From assembly GCA_905250885.1 (NCBI GenBank), contig CAJNOQ010000121.1, positions 1 to 64,000 on the forward strand: a DNA stretch of 64,000 bases, given 5' to 3'. Below, in pieces: positions 1 through 12,395 of this stretch (the stretch's first letter is position 1; each line of letters begins with the position of its first letter). The position numbers were made by a program, and so were the translations under genes. The notes beneath the pieces are model-generated. The model searched no databases. It worked only from the letters and a program-made list of their open reading frames with translations, and was not told the origin of the DNA. The stretch comes from Didymodactylos carnosus (lineage: Eukaryota > Rotifera > Eurotatoria > Philodinida > Philodinidae).

Positions 1-3000
1 ACCTTAACACTTGTAGATATGTTCAAGTATCATAGTACATCCTGTAGAGAATTTGTTTCTCAATAGACGTGTTCTCTTTGAAAAAATTTGCGTGCGTGTG
101 TTCAACACTGAAAATAAGCAGATGAGTTAGTTATATTCACCACGCCGTCAGTAAGTGGACAAATAAAACGATTTAAACGATATAAAATGACTAGTGAATT
201 TTAATTAAATTACAACAATTACATGCAGTTTTACAAGCGCTATCAAATGATACATTTAAAGTTATCTTTGACAAGTTTTAGATAGAAAAACTAAATTTTT
301 TCTGTAAAACTTGAGCAGTTAACTTTAAACAACAATTGTCACTCATCGCATTTAATTGTTTTTGATAACTTTTCTTGTCATCGTCAGGGTTTTACTCTTT
401 CGAATGGTATATAAATAAAAGTTCTTTCTGTTCGAAAAATATCAAAATAGACGTGAAAAAGTGATCGTACGAATACTTGTTGGGTGAACAACACCAACCG
501 AGGTTAAAAATCGTCTACCTTTCGATAGAAGGACTTGAGATAAAAACAATCACTTAACAATGAATAAAGGTGAGATTTAGGACCATCAAATGGTAAAAAC
601 ACATTTTTCTACCTTAATCCATTTAAGAGATAATAACGTAACAAATTTTTTGTCTCCGTCATACGAATACTTTTCTCACTTACTGTATAACAAATAATTC
701 TATCATTTCTTTTTCTTCTCTATAAATGTAGTTACTACCTACCTTTTCAAAAGTATGTCTTCTCCTTTGATTGGTTCTAGTAGTCTCTATTTCATTCGTA
801 TTATGATCAACTTTGTATGAGTGAGTGTGTGAGCGTCAAAAATAATTACTGTCACTTCTGTAGAAATCTGTCATATGAACATAATTGATTTGGGAAAAAT
901 ATTTAGTTACTTGTTATTACTTTTTTAATTATTATCATACCAGGATGTGTAATATAGCTCTGGTACGAAAATAAAATTTACTAACCGTACTTTTTTTCCT
1001 TCGTTCTTATATACAATACGCATATACCGATTTTATTAGTATATTAACGAATTGTCTATGGATTTGAAAATGACAAGCATGAAGTGGAAATGATTATTTT
1101 ATTACCACAAAAATATGAACATGTAGGAGAATCATATTTAAAATAAGAAAAATATCTTGAACTCATTAAGAATTTCACATTATAATTATATGTTAACTTA
1201 AAGATATTTTAAGTAGACGCTATAACATGAAGGAAAATAATCCTTTTGCGTATTAATAAAATGAATAAAACGTCACCTTTTTAACATGATGAATTTTCAA
1301 AAGAATTCATCAGAACTATATTTATTAGAAGTCTACAAAAAATAGTTTAGAAGAACAGAAGAAGTATCACGTAATGATGATATTATCATCACTTATTGAT
1401 CTTGAAATGTTAGACATCATTCTAACTTCTTTTGCATATATTCTCTGTTTTTAAGTGTAGTCAGTTTCTACTAAAAATTTGTACGAACAACGGTATAGTA
1501 GTGACACATTATAATAGCAGGACCCCATTTAGATACAATCGTGTAATAAACTAACAGTTCCTTTAAAAAATAGATCGATGAAAACGTATCTCGCATATAG
1601 AGAATTACTTTTTTTTTTGAAGAATAAAATTGTATACATACTCAATTAATACTCTTTCGTTTTGAAATGTTACATTCTATAAATCTATTATATTAGTGCT
1701 CACTTGCTGATCTGTTTGTCCTGCTAAAAGTCAAAGGTTTTCTTCTTTTTTTTTTTCTTTTGCGTATTTGTTCAAGCGTTGATAATAATTGTGGCATCAC
1801 AAGTTTAATTCACTTTCGATTCTAGTTGATTGAACCGATCTGAACATATTAGTAGAATAAACAGAAAATTGATTTTTTCATTTACTATATATCCTATGAG
1901 ATGTGAATGTTAAATAATGTATATACATATACATATATATATCTATATATCTATATCTATATATATATAGTGTGTGTGCGTATAAATCAAGAATAACATC
2001 AAACTTAATTGATTTTCACTAATAATCATTGTCTAATTATGAAGAATTTCTAATGAAACAAAAAAGTAATTCTTACCACAAATATTCAACAAAAAAAAAT
2101 AACATTAGATTATTACTAGTGTACTCTCTTTTACGACGTTGTATACTTTTTTTCAATAGTATTCACAACTTAAAACCAACGGGCTTTTATCATTTTTCAC
2201 TTACAAAACGGTACTAATAACTTATTACTTTTAAATAACATCATAGCATCTGTGACACTAATCATTTTCACACCATCTCAACTTTCTTCCTGATTTATTT
2301 CATTGTTATTGTCACACCATTGCTCATTATAATCTTCGTAGTGACATTTTATTTATTCTTCAAAAAATGTCGCCTATGTCAATGATATTAGTACACTCGA
2401 CTCACTACAGAAGAAGAAGAAAAAAATTTTACTACTTAATTAGACCTTATTTTTGTTACTATTGGCAGTATATATTTTTGTATAAACTTCATCTATTAAC
2501 TGTGTTGTAGAAACTATTTTACTAATTTTAAAAATATATTAATCAATATAATATTAGAAATAGAGACTAATAAATACTGGTTAACATGCAGTTTTAGATA
2601 TTTGAAAATAAAATCCAATATATACAATAATATTTCATACAAAAAAATTTGTTTGTAGCGAGCATAAGAGTATAATCTAGTGTTAATGAACTGTAGCTAT
2701 TCTAAGTAAAAGTTATTTAATCTCTAATCTCTTTTTATTATCTTATATTAATAATGTCATGTGTGAATAAAGAAAGATCTTGTACGAGTTGATCAACACT
2801 GAGAGGAACAAACGAAGTTTGACTATTCTTCTAATCGTCTCATTTTTAAAAAAACTGACTAATATTAAATCTTACCTAGATTTTTCTAAAATAAAAAAGC
2901 ATTTCAAGATAAGTATCATCGAATTGTTTGATGTTTAATGATGTACATAACTTTAATTTGTTTTTTCCTTCTTTTTTCATAATCCTAACTAATATTTTAT

Positions 3001-5771
3001 TCTTAATCAACAAAAAATAGACTCTAGGCACAAACGATAAGAAATTGGAATAAAGATGTTTGTATTCATCAGACTTTCCATATTGTTGTGATGATGACGA
3101 AGATATAAAGTATAAAAAAAAAGATAGAAGAAAAAAACAACAACAACACAGTGTGCATAATATCCCCTTGGAGAAAACTAGATAAATCAAACACGGATCT
3201 GCATAATGAAATAGAAGAAAAAAACGATTGCTTTTTAAAAATTTTTATTTTAAATTTCTATTTTTTTATTTATCGGGTGAGTAGATCAGATGATTTGTCA
3301 TTAATAGGATAAAAACCATGAGTTTCTTTCGACAATATGGAAATTAGTTTCAGTAATTAGAAAAAAGTTTAATAGAATTCTCATGAGAATAAAAGCATGT
3401 GCAGTTTTGTTAGAACAAAAATATTCCTTGTTTCTAAATATAAATTCAATTCAATATGAATAACACATTTTTCGAAACAAACTACTCAATTGATATTTGA
3501 AAAAAGATGACAGTCAGATCGCCCTCAAAAAAATCATTACTGTAAGTGTATATCCAAGAATAGAATTTGTCCAATATATTTTTTACACGTTTAAAAATGG
3601 CTTGTATATATTTGTCTTTATTACACAATGCTAAGCGTAAGAACCAGTTTTATGATGATGTACTAAATGCCACAATAAAATGTAGTCATTATTTAACAGT
3701 TCCACCCAGAAATTTTTGCTCTTCTCACAAAACTAATCGAGACTTTATTCTTGCATGATTCACAGTACGCATTTTCCCATAGAGCAGGCGGACATCTGAT
3801 TTTTTGAGTTAGAAAATGATTATTTTAGCATAATATGGTCTTACTATGTGTCAGATATTAGCAGAAGTAAAAAAGGTCGAATTTGAAAAAAAATCTTTTC
3901 GACAAAAAGTTCCTTAGGGGAACCCTTGCTCTGAATTTTAATCAAAAAATGTTTTATTTGTAAAACTAACAAACTATACATCATTCGACGTAATTTTTCA
4001 CGGTGATTCCGGATATGACTTTATGTTATGGAAACAGTGCTCTTATGGGAGAAAAACGCGAATTACCTCGAAAACCCTATAGGCTTTTGTAAAATCAATA
4101 ACTCGACTTAGAAAAAAAGACGAGAAAAGACGAGATCATCATAAATACACGATAGACTGAGGAACATTTTTATGTAATTAGAAGGTCTGTTCAGGCTTAG
4201 CGCTGTCACTGGACTGAGGTTGTCTCATGTCGGACCGTAGTAATCTAGACTACTAGACCTTTTTTCGTTTCGTACAAGATGCAAAAGGAGTACCTTCTAT
4301 TATCAGGAGATGCAATAGGTTGTGCTGATTCCAAATATGTGCTTTGGATAGGGTAATATTGCACGTCTGTACATAGAAATAAGAATCTTTGCAGATGTGT
4401 CATATTTGACGGTGTTTTTTTGTGAATGTTCGTGAATTAACTTACTCATCGAAGGAGTTCATTACTAGTCGATCATTAAATACTGCTTATATAGCGCTTT
4501 TCAAGGACTACTTTAACTACTGTTCGAATTCAAAAAAGCTCACTTGTCGATTTTTGCTCAAATTTCCGCCTGAGTGCCCACTGTGTGATGCTTTTGGTCG
4601 TTTGACTTTTGCTGCTATATTCATCTCGTTATATCTTTTTAAGCAAAGGCTGCGGGAGGGAGGGAAGGCAGTGCTCACGTGAAACTAAGGAAAAACGTTC
4701 TAGCTCTAATTATAACTATTTAAATTTTTTACTAAAGTCCGCTAACTTTAAAAATACTTTTCAACTCTACAGTGTGTGATATTGACTATCGTTTCTCTCG
4801 CTTCTTCCTTGTGCCACAACTTTCTCGTTCAAATCTTTCTGCTCTCTGTAAATAAAATACTTTAGACTTCTATAATTCTTCATAGCTTACCATCGTCTTA
4901 GTTCTCATTCAATTTTCTATGCTGTTCATCGTCCATATTATTCTTTCTTACGCTGTCATCATTTGAAATATGTTTGCATCTAGCGATCTACATTAAATAA
5001 ACATGCCCATAAACATAGACATTCTTTTTAGTATTTATCCATGTACGTGGACGAATATGGACAACAACAAAAAATCTCTATGTCGGCCTCTAGTCGCATC
5101 CAACTTCCTGACAAGGAATTTTCTTTACAAATAATTTTCTCTTCTTTTTTTATTTAACTGTTCCTAATTGGAATAATCTTCCGAAGTCAGTCATTTATTT
5201 TTCTTCTTTCATTCTTTAACGTCTTTCAAAAAAGTTCTAGTTCAGCATCTATTACGGTAGTTCTTTATCTCTCCTTATAGCTATAAAAAAAAAAGCTATA
5301 TTAGCTGGTTTCTTTTTTTTATGCAATACTATTTATTTACTATTATCTTTTTCTCTGAGTTTAAGATACTTTTGGTATTATTTCGGTTGAATCATTGTTA
5401 TTATAGATCGGAAACCTTTGATGCCTCTCACTTTTCGTCAATAAATTGTTATTGCTTTTGTATAACGATCAGAAGATCAATATATTTGACATACGACCTT
5501 CTGTCTGCATTAAATAGTCGTATTACAGAAGAAAATTTTCTGTATAGATTATCTTTATGTCTCAAATATGGATGAGAATAGTCGTAGTGATCACTCAATT
5601 ATGCATTCATCTTCTCGTTTCTCGTAAACAAAATGACTGACTACATACTGAACACAACCAACTGTCACAAAAAAAATATATTTCGTTTCACCACTCAAGC
5701 AGCGTGTGTATTATCATCTATGATAGGAAATCTTCATACAATATTCAAAAGCTATGAACAGTTTACTTGGC
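1..5771. other. Gene-free stretch, no supported coding gene
   Basis: This AT-rich stretch shows no conserved protein on either strand. The few open frames start at non-ATG codons or are low complexity, such as the Cys/Phe/Ser-rich minus frame at 2876-3190 and the plus frame at 4422-4682. A TATA-like box and a short ATG exon lie at 408-569 (separate entry). A (TA)n/(ATC)n simple repeat lies near 1918-1972. No RNA gene was seen. Confidence 0.6.
408..569 (+). promoter_or_regulatory. Possible core promoter and short first exon
   Basis: A TATA-like element (TATATAAATA) lies at 408-417. An ATG follows at 560 in the context aacaATGAATAAAG, immediately followed by GTGAGA, a plausible 5' splice site. 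It could be the first exon of a gene with a three-codon start (Met-Asn-Lys). No partner exon was found in the next 2 kb, so the assignment is weak and may be chance in AT-rich DNA. Confidence 0.15.
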
Positions 5772-5779
5772 GTTTTTAG

Positions 5780-6225
5780 CAAAGCTGGGCAAGCCACGGG
5801 TTTTCCAAATCACAAGTCAGGCCAAGTCATCAAAAATTTTCTCAATTCAAGTCAAGTCTCGGGGTTTTCCAAGTCAAGCCAAGTCACAAGTCATGACTTG
5901 AAATTTTTTTTTCCGTAGAAAACGACATAAAAGAGTCTCCATTTCTTGGTATTAGAACACAGACTTGTTATGCTATTGCAAAATGCCCTTCTTGTTACTG
6001 TGCATAAATTCTTATATATTATAACATCAACATTCCCAAATCATTGTGAATTATTATTTAAAATTAGATTGCATAAGCGGTTTAAAAATATGCATGATGA
6101 TTTTTTATGCCAAGTCACAAGGCAAGTCAAGTCTTTTATAAAGATTTTCAAGTCAGATCAAGTCAAGTCATGAGTCAGCAAAAATTTCGCAGGTCAAGTC
6201 AAGTGACTTGACTTGCCCAGCTCTA
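5780..6225. mobile_element. Non-autonomous hAT-like MITE, AAGTCAAGTC-rich
   Basis: The 446-bp element begins CAAAGCTGGGCAAG and ends with the reverse complement of TAGAGCTGGGCAAG, so it has about 14-bp terminal inverted repeats with two mismatches. The termini resemble hAT elements, whose ends are often CAGNGNTGGGCAA. It is flanked by gtttttag (5772-5779) and atttttag (6226-6233), an 8-bp target duplication with one mismatch, the hAT size. Both subterminal regions are filled with iterations of AAGTCA/TGACTT. There is no transposase frame, so it is a passenger element. Confidence 0.75.
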
Positions 6226-6233
6226 ATTTTTAG

Positions 6234-6883
6234 AATCATATTCAAAATAATCGACGTTGATCTTGATTTCTTTCCTTCTATCGATGTATTGAAATAAATT
6301 TCAACATATCAGAACGTTTAGAAATTAATTGAATTTAATATAATTGAACAGTAAGGTTACGAAAAAAAACGGATTACAAAGTTTTGTACTTAAACAGTTT
6401 CCAACTTTATACTCAAAAAAACAGATAAAGTTATGAAATACAAACGTTTTTTTCTTCTGTTCATTATTAAATTCTCTTACTTTTAGATCTTTTCTTTCTG
6501 ATGGTATGCGAAGACAGAAAGTTGGATCACACATTTCTTATCGGAATAAAATCGAGCGGGAAGAAACGAATTCGGTAATAAGTAGACATACTACTTTTCA
6601 AAACTCACCGATTATATTGAACTACTGTTTTTTTTCGACATAAAGTTAGCGAACAGGTATTTATTGTTCAAAAGAAAATTAAATATATGTACAGATGATC
6701 GATAAAAAACACAAAAATAAATTTACAAAACAACGAATAAATTGAAGATAAAAATGACTAGATTCTGTTTTTTTCGTTTAAGACTAGACAATAAATTTAC
6801 TCTGTACAGTTTATAACAACCACAACAAAAAATTACAGAATAGAGAGATTTAATTCATTGTATTATGTAAAAAAGTACACACA
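6234..6883. other. Intergenic stretch downstream of the GNB5-like gene
   Basis: This stretch lies between the MITE and the stop codon of the minus-strand G-beta gene. It probably includes that gene's 3' UTR. No gene, repeat or RNA was recognised. Confidence 0.5.
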
Positions 6884-8749
6884 TTAAGCCCATATCTAAA
6901 AGGAAAATATAATCGTTATCTAAAAGTTCTGCTCGCCTTTTAACAGGCAATTCTGTTTACCCTTAGAGTACTATCCCAACTTCCTGTTCCCAATGCTGTA
7001 CCATCTGGTGATATCTGTAAACAACTAACACGATATTCATGTCCATATAATATTGCGACACGAGAACCTTTCAATGTGTCCCAGACGTTAATACAATAAT
7101 CGTTATAACCACCAAATAATAGTCGTCCTAAACGAAATAGTCATCAATCGTTCTTTATGTACTTGTTGTTCCATTGTTCTTACCACTCAATGAAAAATCC
7201 ACAGCATTACAAGCAAATATAATCGATTCTTTTTTGAAAATTGCTACTTGTCTATCAGCTCGTAAATCAAACAAACGACACTATATAAATAAAAATAAAG
7301 TTACCGAAAAAATAAAGTTATCTTCTAACAATTTTCAAAACATTTTACCGTTGCATCATCTGAGCCGGTAACAAACGCATCACCACTCGGATAAAATCGA
7401 ACACAATTCACATCGGATTCGTGTCCTTCAAATATTTGTACATATTGACCAGTACGTATATCCCAAACCATTGCCATGTGATCAGAACTCTAAAGAAACA
7501 ACATAATTTTGATTATCTCCAACCCTTACATTCTGCTCACACTTACACCAGACACGAATATATTGCCGCTTTCACTTGGCGACACATCGATGCCCATTAT
7601 ATCTGCCTGATGACCTTGAAATGTCTGAATAGCTGTACTACTTTCAACATCCCACAATTTTGCTGTGCTATCACCACTTGCAGTTAAAAGCTGAAAAAAA
7701 TATAAATAATATAAAAAATTTGAATCGAAACTTGAATAGATTGACACATACATACTTGTTGATCAGAATGCATAAATTTGCATGATGATATATAATTTAA
7801 ATGATTAGAAATGACTTTCTTATGTTTATTAACATCTTCATCGAAATTAAGTGAATAAAGTGTCACTTTATTGTCCAAACCTCTAAACAAAAGAAATAAA
7901 AATAATTAATGATCATAATAAGCTTTAAACAGTAGAAAGAGAAATATGAACATGCAAAATAGTTTAAGAGCACTGATGTTAGTAGAGTTTTGTGAGTGAT
8001 TAGTGAGAGCGATTTACCTAGACTTCAATTTGCTTTCTAAACAAAAATGTTTTTACTTAACGTTGATTATCTAATGTGAGAATGATTACATACCCACAAG
8101 CAATTTTTGAGCCAGATGGAGAATAAGCACAAGCCATTACCCACGTTGTCGGCAGTGTAATAACACTTTCCTAGATAGAAAAAAAATAGTAAATTTCGAT
8201 TTGATCGAGTATTTACTTAGACGAACTTTATTTGTAGTGAATGCATCCCAGACAATGAGTTTTCCATCCTGTAATGAATAAACAATCGTGTTTTGAAACT
8301 TTTTAAATTACTCAATAACATTTCACCTACCTGTGATGTGCTAACCATGTGTCGTTTATCAGTACACCAATCCAATGCCAAAACTTTACCTTGGTGACCT
8401 TTCAGTAATCGTCTTGATCTGGTGTTGAATGATAGCAAGGCGTCAAGTTTTTCAGCGACTGTTGTTACTAAAAAAATAAACAAAAACAACTTATTGTAAT
8501 TAGGATCCTCGATATTTTATGGTAGGGCTCTCTAGAAAATAAAAACAAAATGGTAACGTCCTCTCTCGTATCATCGTAAAATTTTAACTTAAAATAAAAA
8601 TTGATGATAAAAAGTCAACTGGTATAATACATACATTCCATATCATTAAATTTTACACGTTCTTCTTCCAGACGTGTTTTTAATGCTTCAGCTTCGTTAA
8701 CTAAATCATCGATTGAATCAGCAGCATTACGTTCAATGGTAGTCGCCAT
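6884..8749 (-). CDS. GNB5: G protein subunit beta-5 (GNB5 type), WD40 propeller
   Basis: Ten exons on the minus strand join in phase: 8749-8635, 8467-8331, 8268-8227, 8170-8094, 7882-7756, 7690-7547, 7489-7349, 7280-7184, 7127-6961 and 6895-6884. They encode 352 aa, against 353 for short human GNB5. An N-terminal coiled coil (about residues 8-38, leading into the segment [17 protein letters not shown]) precedes seven WD40 repeats. Diagnostic segments are [45 protein letters not shown] and [20 protein letters not shown], closer to beta-5 than to beta-1-4. The last exon is only ATA TGG GCT TAA and restores the family C-terminus SWDSTLRIWA. In animals G-beta-5 pairs with the GGL domain of R7-type RGS proteins rather than a classical G-gamma, and the complex speeds Gi/o GTP hydrolysis at the membrane. 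Its head-to-head neighbour is another WD40 gene. An acceptor-like CAG lies 23 nt before the ATG. Confidence 0.95.
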
Positions 8750-9404
8750 TAATTAAGTAAGAGAAAGTGATACTGTTTTTGTGTAAAATTTAATGTGCAC
8801 AGTCAGACAAATTGAATATATGTATTTTAAGAAGACTTCTTTAAATAGTTTGTTAATATCAATCGATACGCAAAACGGCAAACGGACGCTGAATACTTCA
8901 CACCAACATAGAACAATCGAGATGAAGATGAAACTTCAGTAATTCTTCCTCTTGAAATGTGATCTCATATAGGATTTGTGAGACAATTATGGAATAAAAA
9001 ACCTAAATTTGATTTATCAATTTTTTTATCTTTCTACAGTTTACTACTAGCTAATGATAAACAACCAATAGGCAATTATTTTACCGAGGACTATACGTAG
9101 CAACACAAAATGGCCTGTTTCATTCTACAGCAAAAATGAGTACTTATTCTATCACATAACTTCCTTGAGTTCATGATTATCCGACTTTATCAGAAACTAC
9201 GAAAAAATCATATCATTATTTTCCGTTACATGAGTTGCTATATGTATTTGTAAAGACATTCCTAAAGAACCGTATTGTGGTCGCCTTATCACCTCGTTTC
9301 TTCACGTCAGCTTGGGTATCACTCTGAACATTTTTCGCATAGTCTTATGGACACCCTAATCATCAGTAACAATAAAAGTCGTCCTTGTTTATCTTTTAGA
9401 TATT
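8750..9404. other. Shared divergent upstream region of two WD40 genes
   Basis: This 655-bp AT-rich region separates the start codons of the minus-strand G-beta-5 gene and the plus-strand WDR92 gene. It must hold both upstream regions. No clear TATA box or repeat is visible. A pyrimidine tract ending in AG at 9398-9399 lies five bases before the WDR92 ATG and looks like a trans-splice acceptor. Confidence 0.5.
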
Positions 9405-10898
9405 ATGGATAAACCACAAATTATTCTACATAGTCAAAAATCGGTGAATTACACAGTATTCGATTGTAAATGGATACCAACATCAGCAAAATTTGTAGCA
9501 TTAGGAAATCATGCTCGTGGAACAGGTGCATTTGAAATTTATGAAATTGGTCACGGCGATATTAATCTTATTTCACAAGTAATGCTTTATTTATTCTTGT
9601 CGCAACGTTTTGTTCTAATGTTGATATCAATTATTTAGCATGAAAAACCAAGTGCATTCAAATGTGGAACGTTTGGTGCTTCTCCAGCACAACGACGACA
9701 TTTTGCTACAGGAAATTTCGATGGTTACATGCAATTATGGTATGTGTCGAGTTTCAAACCATGAGAAAAATGAATATGAACTTTCGAAAATCTGATCATT
9801 TTTAGGGATTTGGAAAAATTAGATACACCTGTTTATTCTGTAAAAGGACATAAAGAAATAATAAATGCAATCGATGGAGTAGGCGGTCTGGGTATCGGAG
9901 TTGGAGCACCGGAAATCGCTACGGCTAGTCGTGATGGACGTGTTCATGTATGGGATCCACGACAAAAAGATCATCCCGTTGCAAGTATGGAACCAGCTGA
10001 AGGCGAAACAAAACGTGATTGTTGGGCTGTGTGCTTTGGTAAGTTCTTGCTCATTCAGTTTCTATTAAAAATATTTCTTATATTTTGTGTTTATAGGAAA
10101 CGCTTTCAATTCGTCTGAAAGAGTCGTGTGTGCGGGTAAGATTTAACACGCTATGCTGTATAGACATAAATAAAAACCAACAATCATTCAATAGGTTATG
10201 ATAATGGTGATGTGAAATTATTTGACTTAAGAACAATGTCTTTAAAATGGGAAACAAATGTAAAGAATGGTGTAAGTATAACGAAATGAGAATAATTGAA
10301 GTTAATATAATATCCTATTTGTATATTGTCTTTTAAGGTGTGCTGCCTTGAATTTGATCGTAAAGATATTGAAATGAATAAATTAGTTGCAACAACATTA
10401 GAAAGTAAAATACACGTATTTGATATGCTCACACAACATGTAGAAAAAGGATATTCGTCACTTACTGAAAAAGTAAATAAAACAAAAGTTTTTACTAAAC
10501 AGAATCGTCACTCGTTTTATTTCAACTCTAGGCTCATAATTCAACGGTTTGGCTAGGTCGACATTTACCACAAAATCGTGATATATTCATGACTTGTGGG
10601 GGTACAGGATCATATTATTTATGGAAATAGTAAGTAATACTTATCTCTTACAAAAGTCTAGTGAGTAACTTTTATTTTCCTGAATTTTAGTAACTATCCT
10701 GATAAACGTGTTCAAAAACAGACCGATGGTAGTGAAATTGGAGTGATGGGATCTTTAACTTTACTACAAAACATTGGTTTATCTTCTCAGCCAGCATCTG
10801 GGTTTGACTGGAGTCCAGACAAAGCGGGCTTAGCGTGTACCTCAGCATTTGATCAGACAGTTCGAGTATTGATAACAACAAAATTAAATACCGTGTAA
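9405..10898 (+). CDS. WDR92: WD repeat protein 92 / dynein axonemal assembly factor 10
   Basis: Eight exons join in phase: 9405-9578, 9639-9739, 9806-10038, 10097-10135, 10195-10271, 10338-10472, 10532-10629 and 10691-10898. They give 354 aa, against 357 in human. The match is strong throughout: [20 protein letters not shown] at the start, [20 protein letters not shown] in the middle, [18 protein letters not shown] and [20 protein letters not shown] later, and [14 protein letters not shown] at the end. The protein is a single WD40 propeller that works with the R2TP/prefoldin-like co-chaperone to preassemble axonemal dynein arms in the cytoplasm, which fits a ciliated animal. The start follows an unpaired ttttag by five bases, suggesting a trans-spliced mRNA. 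A candidate AATAAA is at 11147. Confidence 0.96.
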
Positions 10899-12395
10899 AA
10901 TTTCTTGATGTTTTTTTGTTGATAAAAATCTTCCTCACATATTTATCAGATAGAAAATGAACGGAAGTATGTTGCTCTTCAACTTTTGTTACTATGTTAT
11001 CTACATTTTTATAAATTTATAATTTAAATTAAACTAAATTATAAAAACTGAAAAGTCCCCTATTATCTATCGAAAAATTAGATTAAACGGAAACATGTCA
11101 GTTATCATTCATCTTATTCTACATCCTTGTTTCTTTTAGACAATGAAATAAAGTTTAAACAATTCGTCCGAGATCTACGATAAAGAAATTTTCTGTTTAA
11201 CAAAATCCTCTATGTTCTGTATAACAACAATGGAGGACCGGTACAAATTACGCGTCTCAGTCTTTAGACTAATTATATTCGATTGATGTAAAAAATGAGC
11301 AAGATGGGCTGATGTAGAAATATTCAATGGATTCAGAGCTATCTGTTTGTAAGATCGATTGTTCATACAGTATGGGTGGTTTTTTTATGTAATGTCAAAT
11401 TCGGACAGGAAAAAACTAGCCAAAGAATGATTTTCATCATCTTTTTAGAAAACAGAAAACAAAAATATCCAGTTATCTGGTCTACTCGCTGCATAAATAC
11501 GTTTGATACATTCCTTTTTTTCTGATAAAAGCTGACATAAATTATTCACTATGTTTCAAAGCTTTGTTTGTTTATTTCAAAAGAAACAGAGAGAACAACG
11601 AAAAAAAGTAAACAACGGATGTTTGCACACACCCACATTTAGTTTTAACTGTACATTAACAGAACAAAGTTACTTGTGCACTCTCATAGTAATAGTTCAG
11701 TAGAATAATAAAACAATAAGAACATAACAACACTGCACCGGCTACTTAATAAGAAAACAGCAAAACAAAACACGAACACAAAAATCATAAGAACAACAAC
11801 AGAACGGTACGGGTGCGTATATGGTAAGTGCATTAAAAAAAACAGAAAACAGTTTATTCTCGTATCGGTTGATTTTCACATTATACCTTTTACCTAAAAA
11901 TGAAACAGCAAGAAAAAGTCAAAAAAAACACAAAACAAGCTAAAATATAAAAGACTTTTCTTGCTCGTTTCTCTAACAATCTATGAGGTATAATGTTAGG
12001 AATGAAAAACAAAAGAGGTTAGCGTTCTTGCACAGACAGGAGACAAGAGAAAGAGAAAAAAAATGAATTTAACCAGTTTTATTTGAGATCGTACAAATGC
12101 GCATAGGACCAAAAAGGAAGATGATCACGAATAATTAAGATATAAATACACGAGAGTAAGTCGCAAAAGAAAATAACAGAATAAGGAAAAAAACGATGTA
12201 CATATTGCAAGACAATTAGTCACGCAAATGTTATTTCATAGTATGTTGCGGGTGAGTGTTTGCGATCTCGATTAATCAGAAGAAAAAACAACAACAATTA
12301 TATGGACCTACGCAGGAGCTATTTTCATCTCGGCTTTGTGCGTGTATTATTTGTCTATTTCATTCAGTTTTCACTTGTTGATGTTCATTTCGTTG
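10899..12395. other. Intergenic stretch between convergent genes
   Basis: This stretch holds the WDR92 3' UTR, with AATAAA at 11147-11152, and the likely 3' UTR of the minus-strand RGG-rich gene. A-rich runs dominate 11580-12200. No conserved protein was found. The minus frame at 11175-11366 has no recognisable features. Confidence 0.5.
11147..11152 (+). promoter_or_regulatory. Candidate polyadenylation signal of WDR92
   Basis: AATAAA lies 249 bases after the WDR92 stop codon in an A/T-rich context. It is the first canonical hexamer noticed downstream on this strand. The assignment is by position only. Confidence 0.4.

Noticed and set aside
2876-3190. Minus-strand 104-codon frame with a hydrophobic, Cys/Phe-rich start
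   Set aside because: It starts at TTG, not ATG, and the start-like region is a translated TGT/TTT simple repeat. No family is recognisable.
4422-4682. Plus-strand 86-codon frame
   Set aside because: It starts at GTG, has no recognisable motif, and no splice context was found.
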